DNA of 64,000 bases, from NCBI RefSeq assembly GCF_000013665.1, contig NC_007912.1, positions 2,962,501-3,026,500 of the forward strand. Direction: 5' to 3'. The DNA comes from Saccharophagus degradans 2-40. GTDB lineage: Bacteria; Pseudomonadota; Gammaproteobacteria; Pseudomonadales; Cellvibrionaceae. Of the stretch, positions 42,622 through 52,429 are shown one piece after another. Positions within the stretch are counted from its first letter, which is position 1, and each line of letters starts with the position of its first letter. The notes under the pieces were generated by a model that ran no database searches, was not told where the DNA came from, and was given only the letters and a program-made list of their open reading frames with translations. The translations under genes and the position numbers were made by a program.

Positions 42622-44001
42622 TTAAATAACGCCGCCAGACCAAGGCCCGCCAATATCTGGAGCACCCACTAAGCGTGCAATATCACCAAATAATTGGTGA
42701 CTGCCCCACACCCTGTGACCATCGTTATTGCCATCACCACAGTAAATAACGCGCCCCATTTCTAAATCGCCGGCAGCACCGCCAGCAAGGGTTACCGAAC
42801 CTGCAGCCCCACCGTGCTTAGCACCTTCGCCAACTTCCGAAAACAACACTACAAGGGTATCGTCTAATAAACCGCGAGCCTGCAGCTGCTGCAGGGTATA
42901 GGCCAACAATGAGTGATACCAACGCACTTGCGCCGTGTGTGGCACAGCCCCCGGCCTATGGGATGCGCTGTGGCTGGCGTGCTCGTTGTACCAGCGGGTC
43001 ATTTCGCTTACAGGGCCAGAGTTTGCATCGGGTTTAATACCTTGTGCTACTGCATCCTGGGCCATTTGCCAGCATTCATCGAAAGAGTAATTCACTAAGT
43101 TGCCGTTCTCATCGCCTTTGGAAAGCTGCAAGGTGGCTACCTTATGCAAACCGCAAGCGAAGGCGCCAACAATATTATCTACCTGCGCCCTAGCCAAGTG
43201 CGGGAACATTTGCCACTCGGTAGAGGTTAAGCTTTGGGTTGTTTCATAATAGGGGTCGGTCATCACGTTACTATTAAAACCACACTCCCCCACTTTAGTA
43301 CCGGCTTGATCGCGCAGGCGAATTAACGCATTGCTATGAAAATCTAATTTGGTTTGCCGCGTATTAGTTAGGGTTGCATCGGCTAGGTCATCAAAGTCTG
43401 ACAATATAGCTTCGTACATAGCCTTTTTGTTATCGGATAAACCGTCTGATGGACCAATACGCAGCGCCAATTTACTTGCGACATCGCGCGGGTCGTTATT
43501 CGGTATTGGGCGGCTATCGGTTTTATAACCGCGCGGTTTAGAGATCATAATGTCTTTTTTAGGCCCAGTACGCACACCCAAACTTAATACGCCCTCGTCG
43601 CCCAAGCGCTCTGCAATTAAGTGATCGATACTCGCGCCGTCGACGCCTATTTGGTTATCGCCGGTTAAAATACCGCGCATATCGTTGTAGTGCGCCCCAG
43701 CACCTTGGCCTACGTCTAGGTTTAAATTTTTAAACACAATCATTTTATTGTGCCAATCTTTTAACGGCCCCAAACCAAAGCTTAGCTCGTTGGTAGTGGT
43801 AATAGCGCCACTATCTTGCTGCGGCCGCCAGTTATAGGGCACAACGCCATTAGGGTAATACATAAATAAAACCCGCTGCGCACCAGTACCTGCAGCCAAT
43901 GCTTTTTGCCCTAACATTTGCCCTGCAAACGGTAGCAGCATGCCAGTTTTAGCTAACCCCATGAGGAACTTACGTCGAGATGGTTGTGATAATTTGCTCA
44001 T
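42622..44001 (-). CDS. DUF1552 protein with Tat signal
   Basis: 459 residues. MSKLSQPSRRKFLMGLAKTG carries the twin-arginine motif SRRKFLMG, so it is exported folded. The DUF1552 domain fills the rest: GAQRVLFMYYPNGVVPYNW, ALRIG, SHSASHRPG, and LVVLFSEVGEGAKHGG near the C-terminus, a sulfatase/DUF1501-like fold whose activity is unknown. GGGGAA before 44001 decides the start (ATG at 44019 is the alternative). It begins 18 bp past the stop of the giant DUF1592-type gene, so the two are a pair, as they also are in planctomycetes and myxobacteria. Confidence 0.87.
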   Translation of the reverse strand: MSKLSQPSRRKFLMGLAKTGMLLPFAGQMLGQKALAAGTGAQRVLFMYYPNGVVPYNWRPQQDSGAITTTNELSFGLGPLKDWHNKMIVFKNLNLDVGQGAGAHYNDMRGILTGDNQIGVDGASIDHLIAERLGDEGVLSLGVRTGPKKDIMISKPRGYKTDSRPIPNNDPRDVASKLALRIGPSDGLSDNKKAMYEAILSDFDDLADATLTNTRQTKLDFHSNALIRLRDQAGTKVGECGFNSNVMTDPYYETTQSLTSTEWQMFPHLARAQVDNIVGAFACGLHKVATLQLSKGDENGNLVNYSFDECWQMAQDAVAQGIKPDANSGPVSEMTRWYNEHASHSASHRPGAVPHTAQVRWYHSLLAYTLQQLQARGLLDDTLVVLFSEVGEGAKHGGAAGSVTLAGGAAGDLEMGRVIYCGDGNNDGHRVWGSHQLFGDIARLVGAPDIGGPWSGGVI

Positions 44002-44019
44002 TTTTATTTCCCCGTGCAA

Positions 44020-47000
44020 TTAGTGGCGAGCGCCAAACGCTGCTGAAGTTGTTAGATCGATTAACATGTCGAACATGCCACCACCATTGCGCAAGTCTGC
44101 GCTGTATTCGCGAATAAATATTTCGTCGCCTTCACTCTCTTCGTTTCTACCCACGGTATAACGATAAAACTGACGAGAGAAACACGCTTCCCCTTGCCCG
44201 CTTTCGGCAATTAACCCTGCAAGCTCAGGCACAGAAAAATACGCAACGCTTTCGCTATCTGGGTCGAGCACTGTTTCTGGTGAGGTCAAACTTTTAATCG
44301 AGCCGGAATCGTCAATTTCTTGAATAACGCCATTGCCGAGTGTTTCCAGTGCACGGTACAAACCGTCGCTGCCAAATCGCTCGAAACCAAACCCCACACC
44401 GTCGATATATTGGTGACAGGTTGCACAAGCAGCATCCGACGTATGTCGCGAAGTTGCATCGCGGTTGCTGTCTGAAGGTTCAAACGATATATCGAAGTTT
44501 GCCGCTGCGGGGGGTGGAAACTCTTGACACATAATGGCTTCGCGCACATATACCCCACGTTTAATAGGCGCTGGGTTAACTGTACTGGTGCGTGATGCCA
44601 AGAAGCTGCCGTGCCCAAGTAAACCTGCGCCCGCACGCGGGTCGTCTGCAGGGAAAAACATTTTCGCCCAATTGCTTGTAGCCCCTAACCCGTAATGCTG
44701 AGCCAGCTCGTTATTGGCATAGGTATAATTTGCCGTTAATAAACTGTTAAATGGCGCATTGCTGCGAATACCTTCCATAACTAGGTGAATAGTTTCTTCT
44801 TTAAACGCATCCACTAAGCTTGCGCTGTTTATAGCAGGGAATGGGTACTGACTATTGATAAGCCAACCGGAAGCAAAACGACGCAACCCCCGCTCTGCTC
44901 GCGCATCGGTAAGCAAGCGTTCGGCCTGCTCTTCTACGTTTAAAGTACCGGCATCTGCTGCTGCCAGCAGTGCTTCATCGGGTGTGGTTACCCAAAAGGT
45001 GTAGGCCAATAAGGTTGCCAACTCGTGATCGGTTAATTCGTACAGGCCTGTTTGCGCATTTAGCACACCCATTTCTGAGCGATACATAAAGTGCGGCGAC
45101 ATGAGTAAGCCCTGCACAAGCGTTAAACCGTCTTCGCTCGCATCGTATAACGCTAGGTAGCGTTGTACTTCGTCCGCTGCTAATGGACGGCGGAATAGCT
45201 TTCTACCCAATTGCTCAACAACACATTGGCTATTACTACAACCGCTAGCCAAGCCATTAAAAGTGAACGTATTAATTGCAGTGGTTGCTACTTCTTCCGC
45301 GACCATTTGAAAACCTAAGGTGCGATCGGTATCTGCCACCAAAGACGAAGCAGTAGTAAAGTTTCTGAAGGTGCCGTCTGCAGGCACCGAAGCCATAATG
45401 CTTTCGTCAAATTGAATACCGAAAATATCACGCACACTGTTTAAGTATTCCTGTTTCGTTAGCAGGCGTAAATTACGTGCATCTAAACTGTTGCCATCGC
45501 ATTCTGGCCCATCGCACGCCAACCACTTATTGTTCAAAATCATTTTTGCAATATCGTATGCGCAGTCGCCAGGGTTTGTGCCCGAGCATGAACTCGTATT
45601 ACCAGATGGCATAAACTCAGCAATATAATTGCTTAAAGTTGCTTGCGTATAACGATTAGATTCATGCAACTGATTTAACGCAACAGCAATACCACCACTG
45701 CCACCATCGCCATGACACCCCGCACAACCACCGTCAAATAGCACACGTGCGGTTTCATAATCGGTAGCGTCTTCTCCAAATTTAGCTTGTAACGCAATAC
45801 CGTGGTTAGGAATAAGTACCTGCACGGTTGGCAAGGTTGGGTCGCTAATAATATAAGCCACACCATCGCCACTCCAACCACTAAACTCTGTGCCTACGGT
45901 TGCCGTATTTGCCGTTACGGTAATAACGGTTCCTATTTCAAAATCCATTGCTTGGTTAGGCGTTGCACCAGCAATAACGGAAATTCGAGATACACCGGCA
46001 GAAGGTGTTAGCGGTGTCCAAATACCGTTGTTATACAGCGAGGCTTGTGCAACATCTAATTGATTAGGCGTTTGAGCACCATTGTTATTATTGTTAAATA
46101 TAACATTGGTTTTACCATCGACTAGATTCGCTGGGTTGACAGTATATTGCCATATACCATTTTCGTCTGGCCCTGCCATGCGTACACCTGGCCACGGCGC
46201 TACTTCTACTGCTTGCCCTTCTGGCCCTGTCCATAAATACACATATACCTCAGCCCAATTACTGGTGGTATTGTTGTATTGCAGCACAAAGTCTTGCTGG
46301 GCATTGGTTATCTGTGAAGCTGCAATTAAGTCGGCGTAACTGGCCGTTACGGTTGCCTCACCTTCTGCCGCGCGCGTTAATAAACCCGTGCTATCCACAG
46401 CTACATTACTTGCACCGGCACTTACCGACCAGGTAACTTCGCCATACAAATTCACACGCGAGCCATCGGCACGTAAACCATAGGCAACTAATTGCTGGCT
46501 TTGTGCTAACGCTATGTCGGCCGGGAATATTTCTAAGCCAACAATTGAGGCATCGGAATCTGTGACGGTAATTGAAATCTGATCAGAATAAGCGCCAGCT
46601 TGCACGGTTACGGTTGCGGTGCCCACAGTGTTTAATGCAAGCGTTTGGGTATTTTCGTCGGTGTTTGCCACACTAACAACGGCATTATTACTGCTACCCC
46701 ATATAACTGGGTCGAGGTTGTCGAGCGGAAATTCGTTATCGTAAAGTGCTTTTACATCTAACCGTACACTATCTCCCACCGCAAAGCGTGTACCGCTGCT
46801 AAACAGTTCAACGCCTACTTGAGTAGCATCCTCTGCGTTAATCCATTGCTCAAATACGGTCTGCGCCAATGGATTGGTATAGCGTGAGCCTTTTGGCATT
46901 CGGTTGCCATCGGAGGTTTGATAAATGTATACCAAGCTGTTGGCGTGATCGAAAGGACGCAAACGCACTTTGTCGCTAGTGGTTTGCACATCAAGTAAAC

Positions 47001-50000
47001 GCGTTTCCATTAAAGGCGTGTCAAACTGCAAATCCATAAAACTGCTGGAATGACAGTGTGAACAGTTGGTATCCATATAGGATCGTGCACGCAAAGATGT
47101 AGATGAAGTTTCGTCATCTATTGCGGCAAATACATTGTAATCACTGCCGCTATTGATGGTTTGATCGAACAAGCCCACATAATTAAAGGCATCGAGCTGG
47201 TTATCTAGCACGCCGCTGTAATCAAATACTTTATTTAATTGGCGCGTGTGCAAGGCGAGCGGATCTTTACTGCCACTACCCGTGTGACACGAACCACAGT
47301 CCCCCGCGGATTGCACCGCGCGCGTACGAGGCTCTATTCCATTATCTGTAACATTAATGGTTTGTGTAACCAGGGTGGCTTCGGTGCCAGCTTCATTCCA
47401 ATGGTAGTTCGCCGCCTGCCAGTTACCACTTTGCTGTTTAAACAATACCGATGTAGTAAAAGGTATTTGGCTATTATTTTCGCCCATTACACTTAAGTGT
47501 TTTACCAGCACCGCCCCTACAGGTAATTGCCAGTTTTCTACAGAGTTAAACGCAATAGTTGTATCGTTGGGTATAGAAATAAAATGCCGCGCAATGGCGC
47601 CATCAAACCAGCCATCGGTATTTACATCGTATTCAATTACACCAGAAACAGGCGTAAGCGTGGTTAAATCGGCAAATAAGCCAGTAGCAGAAAGTGTTTG
47701 TGGAATTACGGCGGCTTCTGCGTCGTCATCTACAACTTTGTAAATGGTGGAGTTACCGCCGTACTCTACCCCATAGGTAGATACGAATAATTCCTCACCA
47801 CTTAGATCGGTACCAAACGATACAATATTTTCTGGAAATGCATCGCTAACCAATTGCTTAGCGTCGCCATCCACTATCGACCAAATTTTCTTAGTAACGT
47901 AATCGCCAAATATAAAGTGACCTGTAAGATTGGGCAATTTATTACCGCGATACACTATGCCGCCAATAATCGAAAAGCCTTCTGGCTGAAAATAACCTTC
48001 GCGTGGCGGTTCGAAATCTGTTGCACAACTTTTACTGGCATCACCACCTAAGGCGCCGCGATTAGTTAAGCCTTCACAAATAGGCCAACCGTAATTTTTA
48101 CCCTTTTGAATTAGGTTTACTTCTTCGAAGCCCGCTTGGCCTACTTCGGTTTGCCAAATGGTGTAAGGCGCTTCTGTGTCGAATGCCCAACGCCATGGGT
48201 TGCGATGGCCGTAGCTCCATATTTCTGGGCGGTAGTTGCCCATGCCTACAAACGGGTTATCGCTGGGTACCGCATAGTATTTGCCATCGACTGGAAACTC
48301 TAGCGGTTGAATTCGAATCATACTCCCGCGCAAGTTGGTAGTATCTTGCGCGCTGTTATTTGTGCGCGGGTCTTCAGGGAAGGATTCAATCGCACTGTGG
48401 CCATAGGCGCCGTCGCCAATACTTAAATACAAATAGCCCTCTTCCGCATGAAACTGCATCATGCCGCCTTTGTGATCTGGCCCCGGCTGTGGTACACGAA
48501 GTACCTCCACGTTAGACCCAGCCACTACCGATGTAGGGTTTAGTGGGTCATTAATGGTGTAGCGTTCAAGTATTGCATCGCCATATTGGCCATCTGGCGC
48601 TCGTTCGTTGTCGTCTTCGCCATGAATATAATAAATATAAATAAACCCATTCGACGCGTAGTTCGGGTCGAATGCCATGCTCAGCAAACCCTGCTCGTGG
48701 TAGTTGCGTACGCTATTTTTTATATCCAGTATTTCATGTACTTGATTAGGGGCAACATTTTCATCGTTAGGGAAAACAAAGATTGACCCGGGCTTATCTA
48801 CTACAAAAATTAAATCGTTAATACCATCGGGTAAAATCATTACCGGCGATAAAAACTGACCCTCTAAATTAGGGAAAGCCTTTTCGAAACGGTAGGCACC
48901 GGCAGATACATTGCCAGAAACAGGAAACGCCAGTGGCTCACTCAGCAGGGGGCGTTCGGTCATGCCGTGGGTTGTTGGCCTTGCGGTTACCGTTAGGGTG
49001 AAGGTGTCTTGCGCGGTGGTTTCACCATTGGCAATCGTTAAGGTTACTGTGTGCTCGCCCACTACCGCTAAATTAGGTGTAACCGCTGGTGAACCATTTA
49101 TTTCCCCTGCCCAAGCGCTACTTTGCCATACAGCCGTTTCAAACTGGCCCTGAGAGCCGGCGGCAGAAAGTACAGTATTGGAACCTGCTTGTACGGTTTG
49201 ATTTTCACCCGCTTCGGCAATCAGTACAGGTTTGGGTTCAAAACCGCACGCTGCCATGCTTTGCCATGTACTGGCGGCGTAGCACGCATTGCCATCGAAC
49301 AATAAATCTTCAGTTTGATTATTGCCGCTATTGCTAAATATTACATTTAACGCACTGGGCATTGCAGCGCCGCTAACTATTATGTCGGTGAAGTCATAGC
49401 AAACATAATTACCCACTACCGCCATGGCATGGCCTGGCCAATTGGGTAGCGCATTTAACGAACCAGCCGGCGTTGCATTCCAAAAATAAATTGTAGGCTG
49501 TGCGAAATTTTGAATGTTATCAAAACAAATATTATTACTAGTATTAACTTCAGGCTTTGCTGTAACAGTAAGGGTAAACGAATCGCTGCTGGTTAAGGCT
49601 TGTCCCTCTAACGTTAAAGTTACAGTGTATACACCAGGTTCATTTAATAACGGCGTGGTTACCTCTGCACCTGTTAACGAGCCCTGCCATGCATCGCTCT
49701 GCCAAATAGCATTGGTGTAATTGCCTTCAGATGCCGCCGCACTTAGCGTTAATGTATTACCTTCTTCTATTTCTCTATCGTTACCGGCATTGGCTATTAG
49801 TAGTTCTTCTACCGGAACAATCTCTATTCCGCAGGCGGTTAAGCTCTGCCACATATTATTTTTAAAGCAATAGCCGTTATCAGTGAATAAATCGTTGGTT
49901 TGATTCGCCCCAGCGTTGCTAAAAATAACACTTAGCGAATTCGGCATTGTTTGGCCAGTTAAGTAGTCCGTCAAGGTATAGCAATAATATGCACCCGCCT

Positions 50001-50538
50001 CGTATTGTACCGCTGCCATTGTTTCGCCCGGCCAGGCTGGCGCCCCTGTTAAGCTGTTAGCCGGCGCCGCGTTCCAAAAATATACGTTCGGTGTAGCAAA
50101 ATTTGAGGTGTTAGCAAAGCAAATGGAATTCTCACTTATTGGCGCAGAATAAGTTACTACCTTAGTCGCGGTAATGGCTTTGGTTGCATCGTTGAATAAA
50201 ATATCGTAATCGCCAGCGCCGTGTGTAATTAAAAAGTCGTTCGCAGGGTAAGACTCATCCCAATTATTATTTTTAGTTATTTTAAAACGGGGGTTGTCTG
50301 CACCAAATGTTTGCCTTGTGTACCAAGCGCCCTTCTCTGCATTAAAGGTCATAGCGCTAGCATTCCAATCGTTTGGTGTACCCCTAAAATAGGCACTCTC
50401 CCACAGATTAGATTGCCCGCAGCTAGCTTGCGGCAATGCAGCCGCAATAAAAACTAACATCCAACTTATTCGCCGCCCAAGCGGGCAACGCATTGCACAC
50501 ATCAACTTGGTAACAACACTTACAAACGAAACAAACAT
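44020..50538 (-). CDS. Giant secreted multihaem protein with starch-binding-like, GSDH-like and DUF1592-group domains
   Basis: 2172 residues. Signal peptide, then an X25/CBM20-like domain (about 45-130). Two CBM26-like starch-binding repeats (VYFWNAAPA and IYFWNATPA, each followed by a WPG motif) alternate with PKD-like domains (to about 515). A sorbosone/glucose-dehydrogenase-like beta-propeller follows (LPDGINDLIFVVD ... IWSYGHRNPWRWAFD ... GKNYGWPICEG, to about 950). Next are CXXCH haem sites CGSCH and CSHCH, Big2-type Ig repeats, a third CBM26-like module, an InlB-type repeat and CAGCH. The planctomycete-type set DUF1587, 1595, 1592, 1588 (with CATCH) and 1585 ends it. AAGGA precedes the ATG. 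Probably a surface redox enzyme bound to alpha-glucan; substrate unknown. Confidence 0.85.
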   Translation of the reverse strand: MFVSFVSVVTKLMCAMRCPLGRRISWMLVFIAAALPQASCGQSNLWESAYFRGTPNDWNASAMTFNAEKGAWYTRQTFGADNPRFKITKNNNWDESYPANDFLITHGAGDYDILFNDATKAITATKVVTYSAPISENSICFANTSNFATPNVYFWNAAPANSLTGAPAWPGETMAAVQYEAGAYYCYTLTDYLTGQTMPNSLSVIFSNAGANQTNDLFTDNGYCFKNNMWQSLTACGIEIVPVEELLIANAGNDREIEEGNTLTLSAAASEGNYTNAIWQSDAWQGSLTGAEVTTPLLNEPGVYTVTLTLEGQALTSSDSFTLTVTAKPEVNTSNNICFDNIQNFAQPTIYFWNATPAGSLNALPNWPGHAMAVVGNYVCYDFTDIIVSGAAMPSALNVIFSNSGNNQTEDLLFDGNACYAASTWQSMAACGFEPKPVLIAEAGENQTVQAGSNTVLSAAGSQGQFETAVWQSSAWAGEINGSPAVTPNLAVVGEHTVTLTIANGETTAQDTFTLTVTARPTTHGMTERPLLSEPLAFPVSGNVSAGAYRFEKAFPNLEGQFLSPVMILPDGINDLIFVVDKPGSIFVFPNDENVAPNQVHEILDIKNSVRNYHEQGLLSMAFDPNYASNGFIYIYYIHGEDDNERAPDGQYGDAILERYTINDPLNPTSVVAGSNVEVLRVPQPGPDHKGGMMQFHAEEGYLYLSIGDGAYGHSAIESFPEDPRTNNSAQDTTNLRGSMIRIQPLEFPVDGKYYAVPSDNPFVGMGNYRPEIWSYGHRNPWRWAFDTEAPYTIWQTEVGQAGFEEVNLIQKGKNYGWPICEGLTNRGALGGDASKSCATDFEPPREGYFQPEGFSIIGGIVYRGNKLPNLTGHFIFGDYVTKKIWSIVDGDAKQLVSDAFPENIVSFGTDLSGEELFVSTYGVEYGGNSTIYKVVDDDAEAAVIPQTLSATGLFADLTTLTPVSGVIEYDVNTDGWFDGAIARHFISIPNDTTIAFNSVENWQLPVGAVLVKHLSVMGENNSQIPFTTSVLFKQQSGNWQAANYHWNEAGTEATLVTQTINVTDNGIEPRTRAVQSAGDCGSCHTGSGSKDPLALHTRQLNKVFDYSGVLDNQLDAFNYVGLFDQTINSGSDYNVFAAIDDETSSTSLRARSYMDTNCSHCHSSSFMDLQFDTPLMETRLLDVQTTSDKVRLRPFDHANSLVYIYQTSDGNRMPKGSRYTNPLAQTVFEQWINAEDATQVGVELFSSGTRFAVGDSVRLDVKALYDNEFPLDNLDPVIWGSSNNAVVSVANTDENTQTLALNTVGTATVTVQAGAYSDQISITVTDSDASIVGLEIFPADIALAQSQQLVAYGLRADGSRVNLYGEVTWSVSAGASNVAVDSTGLLTRAAEGEATVTASYADLIAASQITNAQQDFVLQYNNTTSNWAEVYVYLWTGPEGQAVEVAPWPGVRMAGPDENGIWQYTVNPANLVDGKTNVIFNNNNNGAQTPNQLDVAQASLYNNGIWTPLTPSAGVSRISVIAGATPNQAMDFEIGTVITVTANTATVGTEFSGWSGDGVAYIISDPTLPTVQVLIPNHGIALQAKFGEDATDYETARVLFDGGCAGCHGDGGSGGIAVALNQLHESNRYTQATLSNYIAEFMPSGNTSSCSGTNPGDCAYDIAKMILNNKWLACDGPECDGNSLDARNLRLLTKQEYLNSVRDIFGIQFDESIMASVPADGTFRNFTTASSLVADTDRTLGFQMVAEEVATTAINTFTFNGLASGCSNSQCVVEQLGRKLFRRPLAADEVQRYLALYDASEDGLTLVQGLLMSPHFMYRSEMGVLNAQTGLYELTDHELATLLAYTFWVTTPDEALLAAADAGTLNVEEQAERLLTDARAERGLRRFASGWLINSQYPFPAINSASLVDAFKEETIHLVMEGIRSNAPFNSLLTANYTYANNELAQHYGLGATSNWAKMFFPADDPRAGAGLLGHGSFLASRTSTVNPAPIKRGVYVREAIMCQEFPPPAAANFDISFEPSDSNRDATSRHTSDAACATCHQYIDGVGFGFERFGSDGLYRALETLGNGVIQEIDDSGSIKSLTSPETVLDPDSESVAYFSVPELAGLIAESGQGEACFSRQFYRYTVGRNEESEGDEIFIREYSADLRNGGGMFDMLIDLTTSAAFGARH

Positions 50539-50902
50539 GGCGTTTTCCTTTTTTGAAAAACACTCGGGCAGGCAAGCACACTCGCAGCGCTCTACGCCAG
50601 AGAAACTAGAATTTAATTAGAAGATAAAACTAACGCTTACCGTGCTTAGCTAAGTTTTAAGTGAGAGATAATCTTTGGCTGAATTTTTCATAGTATGTTC
50701 TTTATTCTTTATAGTTATTAGCCGCGAATACATACTACTAACACCCTTCCCAAAGCATTAATGTAAAACACAAACTTATTCGGCATTAAAGGACAGAATC
50801 GCACAGCGATTATTGGAGTGAAGCCAGCAAGCAAATAAAACCATACCGTTATTTTTATAATAGGTAATTACTTTTACTTGTTTAATCACTCTGCGAAAAA
50901 TC

Positions 50903-50916
50903 GATCCAATTGGATC
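50903..50916. promoter_or_regulatory. 14-bp perfect palindrome, operator-like
   Basis: GATCCAATTGGATC lies about 365 bp upstream of the giant gene. The symmetry and AT-rich surroundings suit a binding site for a dimeric regulator, but the regulator is unknown. Confidence 0.3.
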
Positions 50917-51123
50917 AAATTTTTAATACGCACAATTGAGGTTAAAATATGGACGAATTGTGTCACTGCTGCAATATGAATACGTATTCAACAAAAACTC
51001 AATTACAGTAAAAATAACAACTTGACATGAAAAAACTGAAACACCACAGATATGAGCGCCATACAAATCGTTAGTTATATGCGCGAAAGAGACATCTAGA
51101 AAAAAGAAAGTAGCTAGCGATAC

Positions 51124-51153
51124 AAACTAAAACTAAAACTAAAACTAAAACTA
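51124..51153. repeat. Hexamer tandem repeat (AAACTA)5
   Basis: Five perfect copies of AAACTA, intergenic. Confidence 0.9.
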
Positions 51154-51190
51154 AAAGCGCAGACCAAACTACGCTTTTAGCTTTTAGCTG

Positions 51191-51260
51191 TGAACTGTGA
51201 ACTGTGAACTGTGAACTGTGAACTGTGATCTGTGATCTGTGATCTGTGATCTGTGATCTG
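51191..51260. repeat. Heptamer tandem repeat, TGAACTG x5 then TGATCTG x5
   Basis: Ten contiguous 7-bp units, the first five TGAACTG and the next five TGATCTG, ending in TGAAC. The block structure shows expansion after a point change. It lies 17 bp past the purU stop. Confidence 0.92.
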
Positions 51261-51276
51261 TGAACTATCCCTTACC

Positions 51277-52158
51277 TTAACGATTAAACACAACCGTCTT
51301 CTTGCCATTGAGTAACACTCGCCGCTCCGCATGCCAACGCACTGCGCGTTGCAGTACCACCGCTTCGCTATCTCGCCCTATTTCAACCAATTCCTCTGGG
51401 GTATTGGCGTGGCTTACGCGCTCTACGGCTTGCTCAATAATTGGGCCTTCATCTAGTTCGGCCGTAACGTAGTGGGCGGTTGCACCTATAAGCTTTACAC
51501 CGCGCTCGTAAGCTTGGTGATACGGCCTGGCACCTTTGAACCCAGGCAAAAACGAGTGGTGAATATTAATTGCGCGGCCTTCTAATTTTTTACATAGGTC
51601 ATCACTAAGAATTTGCATATAGCGAGCCAGTACTAAAAGATCGGCTTCGGAGCTATCCATTACATCTAAAATTTGCTGCTCTTGCTGTGGTTTGGTGTCT
51701 GCCGTTACGGGTAAGTAATGAAAAGGTACGCCGTACCACTCGCACAAAGGCTTCATTACTTCGTGGTTGGATACCACACCTACTATATCCACCGGCAAGT
51801 AACCGCGCTTCCAGCCATTGAGTAGGTTATCTAAGCAGTGGCCCCATTGTGATACTGCGATAAGTACTTTGGTTTTTTCGGCTGCGTCGGTTAGCTCCCA
51901 CGTCATTTTGTAGCGGTCTGCCACAGATTGGAAAGCAGACATCACATCGGCAAGGCTTTTAGGGCCTTCTACCGACTCAAGTAACGTACGCATAAAAAAG
52001 CGACGTGTACTTACATCTTCAAACTGCGAAGATTCGCGAATGTTAAAACCTTGGAGGGAAAACAGACTAGCGACAGAGGCCACAATACCGGGCTGATCAT
52101 CACAACTGAACTTTAGAATTAACTCACTAACCTTATTAGAACTTGAACCCGCCGACAT
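51277..52158 (-). CDS. purU: Formyltetrahydrofolate deformylase
   Basis: 293 residues. The N-terminal ACT domain (LILKFSCDDQPGIVASVASLFSLQGFNI) is followed by the formyltransferase-like catalytic domain with KVLIAVSQWGHCLDNLL, LARYMQILSDDLCKKLEGRAINIHHSFLPGFKGA and the Asp in TAELDEGPIIEQ. It hydrolyses 10-formyl-THF to formate and THF, supplying formate to PurT and balancing the one-carbon pool. GGAG lies 6 nt before the ATG. Confidence 0.95.
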   Translation of the reverse strand: MSAGSSSNKVSELILKFSCDDQPGIVASVASLFSLQGFNIRESSQFEDVSTRRFFMRTLLESVEGPKSLADVMSAFQSVADRYKMTWELTDAAEKTKVLIAVSQWGHCLDNLLNGWKRGYLPVDIVGVVSNHEVMKPLCEWYGVPFHYLPVTADTKPQQEQQILDVMDSSEADLLVLARYMQILSDDLCKKLEGRAINIHHSFLPGFKGARPYHQAYERGVKLIGATAHYVTAELDEGPIIEQAVERVSHANTPEELVEIGRDSEAVVLQRAVRWHAERRVLLNGKKTVVFNR

Positions 52159-52429
52159 GCCGTACTCCGTAGAAATTTTCGAACTGGGGCTATTCTACAC
52201 AATCAAACCAATGTGCATAGCCGATAAACACTAACATGGGGCCTAAAGCAAGGGGAAAACGGGTAGAAGCAGCCAATTGCATGGCTTTTAGCTAGTCAGG
52301 GTAAGCGGCAGGCTGCTAACCCACCGCGCATACCACCCGTTTTTTGGTATTTACGCCAATATTAGGCGTGAAATGAGGCACGACCACACAATAGCGGCGC
52401 AACCATACAGGCGTACTATTGCCAAGCTA

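Larger units (their letters stand above)
50539..51276. other. Intergenic region upstream of the giant gene
   Basis: 738 bp without a gene. It contains the palindrome at 50903-50916 and tandem repeats at 51124-51153 and 51191-51260. The part next to 50538 should hold the giant gene's promoter, which I could not define. Confidence 0.6.

Noticed and set aside
51191-51260. Heptamer repeats as origin iterons
   Set aside because: No replication gene, DnaA boxes or plasmid features nearby.
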